The position numbers and the translations under genes are program-made. From NCBI GenBank assembly GCA_945897655.1, contig CAMDHB010000028.1, positions 1 through 17,633 on the forward strand: a stretch of 17,633 nucleotides of DNA. Reading direction: 5' to 3'. Position 1 is the first letter of the stretch. Each line of letters starts with the position of its first letter. The notes under the pieces were generated by a model. It ran no database searches. It was not told the origin of the DNA and was given only the letters and a program-made list of their open reading frames with translations. This document shows positions 13,332 through 17,633 of this stretch, one piece after another. The stretch is from Pseudorhodobacter antarcticus (lineage in GTDB: Bacteria > Pseudomonadota > Alphaproteobacteria > Rhodobacterales > Rhodobacteraceae).

Positions 13332-14252
13332 TCAGGCGGGTTTCACGCGAAAAATCGCGGTAAGGCGTCCGTCGATGACCAGCATGCCCAGCGCAAGCAG
13401 GCCCAGACCCAGATAGGCGCCGTGGGGCAGCGCCTCGGCATAGACAACCGCACCTAGCACAACGGCGACGGGGGCGATCATCAGGGTGACCAGGCTGACA
13501 TTGCCGGCCCCGGCGGTGACCAGAACCCGGTAAAACAGGATATAGGCGAAGGCGGTCGAGATGACCGAGATATAGCCAAGGGCGCCCCAGGTTTGCAGGT
13601 GATATGCGAAGCTTGGCATGCCTTCGACCATCAGGGCGGCGGGGATCATCACGAGGGAGGAGACGGTCAGCATGCCAGCGGCAACCACCTCGGGGCGGAC
13701 GGCGCGCAGGCGGTGACGGCTGAAGATCGAGGAGACGGCATAGCTGAGCGATGCCCCAAGGATGGCAAGCTGGCCCAGCGAGGTCAGGTCCAGATGGGTC
13801 AGCACACCGGGGCCGATGGTCATGGCGACCCCGGCCACGCCCAGTGCAATGCCAATGGTCTTGCGCGCCGTCAGGCGTTCATCGCGAAAGATCAGGGCGG
13901 CAAGCCCTACGGAAAAGATCACGTTGCTGGCGTTCAGGATGCCAGCAAGGCCGGAGGGGATATGGGTTTGACCCCAGACGATCAGACAGAAGGGCAGGAT
14001 ATTGTTGAAGAACCCCAGAAACAGGCAGGACAGGATCCAAGTCCATCCGCGCGGCACCGGCAACCCGCGCAGCAAGACATAGCCCCACAGCACCGATGCT
14101 GCCAGCCCGACCCGGAATGCAACCACGGTCAGAACGCCAACCTGTTCGAGCGCCACGCGGATGGACAGGAAGGACCCGCCCCAGATGAGCGCGAGCAGCG
14201 CCATTGTGGCCCAGGAGAGGGGAGTGATGCGGGTTTGGGTGGAGTTCGGCAT
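13332..14252 (-). CDS. EamA/DMT-family transporter (metabolite exporter type)
   Basis: The 306-residue integral membrane protein has about ten hydrophobic helices in two EamA halves (about 10-140 and 155-295). The halves begin with ALIWGGSFLSIRVAL and LGASLSYAVSSIFSRH. The conserved NASNVIFSV and ISTAFAYILFYRVL stretches and the E-A-L motif near the penultimate helix are typical of drug/metabolite transporters that export amino acids or related compounds; the substrate is unknown. The ATG at 14252 has AGGAGG upstream. It is the first gene of the tight minus-strand run leading into the ATPase and metA genes. A terminator for the preceding fadL-like gene lies between them. Confidence 0.9.
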   Translation of the reverse strand: MPNSTQTRITPLSWATMALLALIWGGSFLSIRVALEQVGVLTVVAFRVGLAASVLWGYVLLRGLPVPRGWTWILSCLFLGFFNNILPFCLIVWGQTHIPSGLAGILNASNVIFSVGLAALIFRDERLTARKTIGIALGVAGVAMTIGPGVLTHLDLTSLGQLAILGASLSYAVSSIFSRHRLRAVRPEVVAAGMLTVSSLVMIPAALMVEGMPSFAYHLQTWGALGYISVISTAFAYILFYRVLVTAGAGNVSLVTLMIAPVAVVLGAVVYAEALPHGAYLGLGLLALGMLVIDGRLTAIFRVKPA

Positions 14253-14306
14253 GCCCCCTCCTACTGCTTTTGGTTGGCAGGCTCCACCCGGAACTTGCGA
14301 AAAGGG

Positions 14307-14336
14307 TGACCCCGCGGCGCGATGGGCGCGGGGTCA
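14307..14336 (-). terminator. Intrinsic terminator after the FadL-like gene
   Basis: TGACCCCGCG (14307-14316) and CGCGGGGTCA (14327-14336) form a perfect 10-bp stem with a ten-base loop. Read on the minus strand it is followed by CCCTTTTC. It begins 11 bases beyond the fadL-like stop codon, so it ends that single-gene transcript. Confidence 0.75.
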
Positions 14337-14346
14337 TGGGCTGTGG

Positions 14347-15465
14347 TCAGAATGTGAAGTCGACGGTCACGCCAATGCCAAGGGCGCTGTTGCCGCTGAA
14401 CTGGGTGCCAGACCCGTCGACGGCATCACCAACGGATACATATTCGATGCCGCCGGTGATTTTGATGGTGTCCTGCGTCCAACTGCCGCCGATGCCGATG
14501 CTTTCCATACCGTCCGTGGGTGCCAGCCGCGAGGCCTCGCCGCCCGTGGGTTTTTCATAGCCAAGTCGGGCAAAGACAGAGAATTTTTCGTTGATCTTGC
14601 GCCCGATCCCAAGCTGATAGGTCACAACATCGTTGTCAAAACCCGTCACCTCGTCGCGAATGGTTGCCAGATAAATGTCGGGGCGCACATGCCACTTTGA
14701 CCATTCGGCCCATTTGACCGAACCAAACAGCAAGGTGTCCGCCGCGATGCCGCTTTGGAAATCGAAGGTGATGCTTTGCGGCAGGATGATGTCGGTCGAC
14801 CCGTTCACCGTCGCGCCGCCACCGATACCACCAAAGCTTTCGGCGGTGGCAAAGCTGTGGGTGATTTCGGATTGATAGGTCAGGCTGCCGCGCAGGGCGA
14901 TGTCGGGAATTTCATAGGCAGCGCCGACCAGATAGCCGACCTGGCTGTCTGATGCCGCCGTCGCGGAATAGGGCCCCAGCACGACGGGAATGCCCGGGAC
15001 AGGAGGGGCGAGCATCTGTACGGGAATGTTGATCGTGGCGCTGGACCTGACAAAGCGCAGGCCGCCATAGACTGAAATGCGTTCGGCCAGATCATATTTC
15101 AGCACGGCGGCGATCTGGTCGCTGGACCAGTGCGCCTCGAGCCCGGTGTAAAAGCCTGCGGTATAAGCGGCATCTGCGCCGAAGGTTTGGTTCGCCATCA
15201 GGGCGATCGAAAGGCGCTCGCTCAGGTCCGTCTTGAAGGCAAAGCCAAGGTTGGAATAGGCCTCAGCCATGTTTTCGGTCGATGTTCCAAGACCCAGCGG
15301 ATAGGTGCCCGTGACGCTGGGGGTGGCGCTGGAAAAGGACAAGCGCGCGGTCGAGCCCGGTTCGAACAGGATTGAGGTGGGCAGGCCGGAACGGTCGATA
15401 CCACCGGCCACGGCAACGGTGGTTGTCAGTGTCATCAGGCTCAGGCCTGACAGGATCAGTTTCAT
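14347..15465 (-). CDS. FadL/OmpP1-family outer-membrane protein
   Basis: The 372-residue protein has a cleavable signal peptide (MKLILSGLSLMTLTTTVAVAG, cut near residue 21) and alternating-hydrophobicity beta strands. It ends in the aromatic C-terminal strand GVTVDFTF, whose terminal Phe is the Bam-recognition signal. Segments such as AEAYSNLGFAFKTDLSERLSIALMANQTFG and WAEWSKW are typical of the FadL family, which takes up long-chain fatty acids and other hydrophobic compounds. It is shorter than E. coli FadL (about 446), and the N-terminal hatch region looks reduced, with no NPAG-type motif visible. I chose ATG 15465, six bases after GGGGGAG; the ATG at 15471 directly abuts that site. It is a single-gene unit with a terminator at 14307-14336. 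Confidence 0.85.
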   Translation of the reverse strand: MKLILSGLSLMTLTTTVAVAGGIDRSGLPTSILFEPGSTARLSFSSATPSVTGTYPLGLGTSTENMAEAYSNLGFAFKTDLSERLSIALMANQTFGADAAYTAGFYTGLEAHWSSDQIAAVLKYDLAERISVYGGLRFVRSSATINIPVQMLAPPVPGIPVVLGPYSATAASDSQVGYLVGAAYEIPDIALRGSLTYQSEITHSFATAESFGGIGGGATVNGSTDIILPQSITFDFQSGIAADTLLFGSVKWAEWSKWHVRPDIYLATIRDEVTGFDNDVVTYQLGIGRKINEKFSVFARLGYEKPTGGEASRLAPTDGMESIGIGGSWTQDTIKITGGIEYVSVGDAVDGSGTQFSGNSALGIGVTVDFTF

Positions 15466-15540
15466 TGTCATCTCCCCCTTGAATTCCGCACAGCCTTTCC
15501 CTGTCTGTGCAGGGTTCGGGCATGATCTGTGAATGATCGC

Positions 15541-15585
15541 GCTATCGCATGCTGGCCCAAACCGTCAAAGAATGACGCAACGTCA
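15541..15585 (-). promoter_or_regulatory. Putative control region of the FadL-like gene with a TGACG dyad
   Basis: TGACGCAACGTCA (15573-15585) is a 13-base inverted repeat (TGACG, three bases, CGTCA). Just downstream on the minus strand lies TTGACG (15563-15568), a good -35 match, then 16 bases and GATAGC (15541-15546), a poor -10. A hairpin (CCCTG...CAGGG, 15499-15514) lies in the expected leader. The dyad could be an operator for the fatty-acid porin gene; the factor is unknown. Confidence 0.35.
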
Positions 15586-15597
15586 CACATCTTTTGA

Positions 15598-16467
15598 TCA
15601 AGCGGCGGGGCGCATCTGGGTTCGAATGTTGACCCAAAGCCCGGCAAAGATTACCGCCCCGCCAGCCAGCACCCAAGGGTCCAGCGGTTCGGCAAAGACC
15701 AGGGCGCCGACGACGGCGATCAGCGGCAGGCGCAGGAAATCGACCGGCATGACATAGGACGCGGGGGCCAGGGAAAGGGCGGTGGTCAGGCTGAGATGCG
15801 CGCCGACACCGCAAAGACCGATCACCACCAGCCAGGGCAGGGTTTGCGCGGTGGGCCAGGTGATGTCGCCATCAAACCCGGCGCAGATCAGGCCGAAGAA
15901 GAACTGCATCAGGGTCAGCCAGAACAGGATGCCGATGACGGGCACACCGCGTGTCAACCGCTTGGTCAGGATCGACACCGTGGCAAAGCAGACCGCCGCC
16001 CCAAGACCCGCCAGAACACCGGGGTGGAGGGCTGTGACATCGGGCCGCGTGGCGATCAGGATACCGGCAAAGCCCAAGGCGGCGGCTGTCAGGCGTGCCG
16101 TCGTAAGCCGTTCGCCCAAGAACAGCGGTGACAAAAGGACGACCCAGATGGGCGAGGTGAATTCCAGCGCGAACAGTTGAGCCAAGGGGATAAGGGTCAG
16201 GCCCAGGAACCACAGGTTTTGCCCCGCGAAATGCACGATATTGCGGATGAAATGGCCCTGCAGATGGGCGGCGCTGATCTGGCCCAATTGTCTGCTGGCG
16301 GCCCCATAGGCCAGCACCACCGCAAACCCGACGGCCGAGCGGATCATCAGCAGTTCGAACGTGTCATGCACGTCCGAGACATAACGCGCCGCAATCGCCA
16401 TCAGGGTGAAGGCGACAACTGACCCCAGCATCCAAAGTGCTGCGCGCAGGGGCTGCGCCTCAGCCAT
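15598..16467 (-). CDS. EamA/DMT-family transporter
   Basis: The 289-residue membrane protein has two EamA repeats (about 10-140 and 150-285) and roughly ten helices. Landmarks are SVVAFTLMAIAARYVSD, FALEFTSPIWVVLLSPLFLGERL at the end of the first half, and PVDFLRLPLIAVVGALVFAEPLDPWVL in the second. It is distinct from the EamA protein at 13332-14252 and more like the S-adenosylmethionine/riboflavin-transporter-type DMT branch, but the substrate cannot be assigned. The ATG at 16467 overlaps the stop of the upstream MFS gene by eight bases, so both are one operon. Downstream is the control region of the FadL-like gene, with no clear terminator before it. Confidence 0.9.
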   Translation of the reverse strand: MAEAQPLRAALWMLGSVVAFTLMAIAARYVSDVHDTFELLMIRSAVGFAVVLAYGAASRQLGQISAAHLQGHFIRNIVHFAGQNLWFLGLTLIPLAQLFALEFTSPIWVVLLSPLFLGERLTTARLTAAALGFAGILIATRPDVTALHPGVLAGLGAAVCFATVSILTKRLTRGVPVIGILFWLTLMQFFFGLICAGFDGDITWPTAQTLPWLVVIGLCGVGAHLSLTTALSLAPASYVMPVDFLRLPLIAVVGALVFAEPLDPWVLAGGAVIFAGLWVNIRTQMRPAA

Positions 16468-17633
16468 CTTGTCCGTCCAGCCGGTCGGCGCGGCGCAGGT
16501 CGGGGAACATCACGGCCCAGGCCCCGGTGACGATCAGCGTGCCGATGCCGCCCACAACGGCGGCCATCACCGGCCCCACAAAGCGCGATACAAGGCCGCT
16601 TTCAAACTCGCCCAATTCATTGGAGCCTGAGATGAAAAGGCCCGACACCGACGACACCCGCCCGCGCATGTGGTCTGGGGTGACGATCTGCATCAGGGTC
16701 TGGCGGACGTAGACCGAAATCATGTCGGCCGCCCCCAGCACCGCCAGCGCCAGAACCGACAGCCACAGATTGCGCGACAGGCCAAAGACAATGGTGGCAA
16801 GGCCAAAGGCCGCAACGGCCCAGAACATCCGCGTGCCCGCATGGCGTTTCAGCGGCCAGCGGGTCAGGGCGGCGGCCATCAGGGCCGCGCCGATTGCGGG
16901 GCTGGACCGGAGCAGGCCAAATCCGGCGGGGCCGACATCCAGAACGTCGCTGGCAAAGGCGGGCAGCAGCGCCGTGGCCCCGCCCAGAAGGACCGCGAAC
17001 AGGTCCAGCGATATGGCACCGAAGATGATCTTGTTGGTCCAGACGTAGACCAGACCCTCGCGGATCAGTTGGATCTGGTTGCCCGGTTGCCGTTCGGGTG
17101 TGGTGGCCGTGGCGACCAGTGAAAGTGCGATGAAGGCCGCGATGTACAGCCCCGCCGTGACGCCGTAGGCGGTGGCCGTGGAAAGTGCGATCAGAAGGCC
17201 GCCGGTTGCGGGCCCCATGATCACTGCCAATTCGCTGAGCAGCGACGACAGGGAGATGGCTTTGGGAATCTCCTCCTTGGGCACCAGCATCGGCATCATG
17301 GCCCAGGCTGCTGGCCGAAAGAAGGCGCGCGCCGCACCAAAAACCGCAGCGATGACAAAGATCACTGTCAGCGAGGGTTGGTCTTGCATTGCCGTTATGG
17401 TCAGGCCGACGACGCCCAACGCCTCGACCGCGATGGCCACGATCACGATCTTGCGGCGCGAGATGCGGTCAGCCAGCGATCCGGCAAACAGGGTCAGCAC
17501 GAACATCGGCACGAATTGGACAAGGCCGACAAGGCCAACCAAGAAGGCTGATTCCCCTTCGGACATGGTCTGGCGACCGATCTGGTAGACTTGCCATCCG
17601 ATTGTGACCGACTCGATCATCGCCGCCGCCGAC
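16460..17633 (-). CDS. MFS transporter, MFS_3/EntS-like exporter (5' end outside the window)
   Basis: The frame is open to the right edge of the window, so the N-terminus is missing. The visible segment starts within the first helix region (SAAAMIESVTIGWQVYQIG). About eleven further membrane helices follow. The cytoplasmic loop after helix two carries the MFS signature GSLADRISRRKIV, and later features are GPATGGLLIA, LLRSSPAIGAALMA and the DHMRGRVSSVSGLFISGSNELGEFESG motif typical of the MFS_3 group that includes the enterobactin exporter EntS. The family mostly exports drugs, siderophores or metabolites; the substrate is unknown. It ends in DGQDG and overlaps the EamA gene by eight bases, making it the upstream gene of that pair. 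Confidence 0.92.
   Translation of the reverse strand, partial: SAAAMIESVTIGWQVYQIGRQTMSEGESAFLVGLVGLVQFVPMFVLTLFAGSLADRISRRKIVIVAIAVEALGVVGLTITAMQDQPSLTVIFVIAAVFGAARAFFRPAAWAMMPMLVPKEEIPKAISLSSLLSELAVIMGPATGGLLIALSTATAYGVTAGLYIAAFIALSLVATATTPERQPGNQIQLIREGLVYVWTNKIIFGAISLDLFAVLLGGATALLPAFASDVLDVGPAGFGLLRSSPAIGAALMAAALTRWPLKRHAGTRMFWAVAAFGLATIVFGLSRNLWLSVLALAVLGAADMISVYVRQTLMQIVTPDHMRGRVSSVSGLFISGSNELGEFESGLVSRFVGPVMAAVVGGIGTLIVTGAWAVMFPDLRRADRLDGQDG

Overview
The window looks like chromosomal DNA of a Rhodobacteraceae-type alphaproteobacterium. The signs are high GC, an rplM-rpsI pair whose S9 carries the long N-terminal extension typical of the class, a small DUF1127 protein, a MocR regulator, a PotBCA-type ABC transporter and a FadL-like porin. 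I see no tRNA, rRNA, insertion sequence, phage gene or CRISPR array. Most genes are ordinary chromosomal genes. The accessory-looking part is about 1.5-4.3 kb.

Layout, left half (mostly + strand). The end of an SseB-like gene (1-292) is followed by a promoter and the ribosomal operon rplM-rpsI, which a strong hairpin terminator closes. Next comes a 587-residue repeat protein with C-terminal RTX calcium-binding repeats (1512-3275). It is followed by a decayed TylF-family O-methyltransferase pseudogene (about 3323-3923). A 70-residue DUF1127 gene (minus strand, with its own terminator) is divergent from a MocR-type GntR/aminotransferase-fold regulator (4275-5675). The two share a short promoter region with an exact 10-bp direct repeat, copies 30 bp apart. 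A small unknown gene (5806-6066) precedes a three-gene ABC importer (permease, permease, ATPase; 6183-8958) whose cistrons overlap by ATGA and which has no substrate-binding protein gene beside it.

Right half (all minus strand). The transcription direction switches at a perfect 18-bp palindrome (8963-8980). Read in transcription order from the right edge: a truncated MFS exporter overlapping an EamA transporter; a FadL/OmpP1-like outer-membrane protein with its own leader and terminator; then a tight run of six genes with gaps of 46 nt or less or overlaps: EamA transporter, P-loop ATPase of unknown function, metA homoserine acyltransferase, membrane-anchored alpha/beta hydrolase, PPK2 polyphosphate kinase, TetR regulator.

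How they work together: rplM-rpsI make ribosomal proteins. The PotBCA-like set imports a polyamine-like solute with a binding protein encoded elsewhere. The MocR protein probably controls its own gene and the DUF1127 gene. The six-gene run mixes methionine synthesis, nucleotide/polyphosphate metabolism and export, with the regulator last and translationally coupled to ppk2. I found no clearly new defence or mobile system. The best leads are the MocR/DUF1127 control region, the unknown ATPase paired with metA, and the RTX protein beside a methyltransferase relic.
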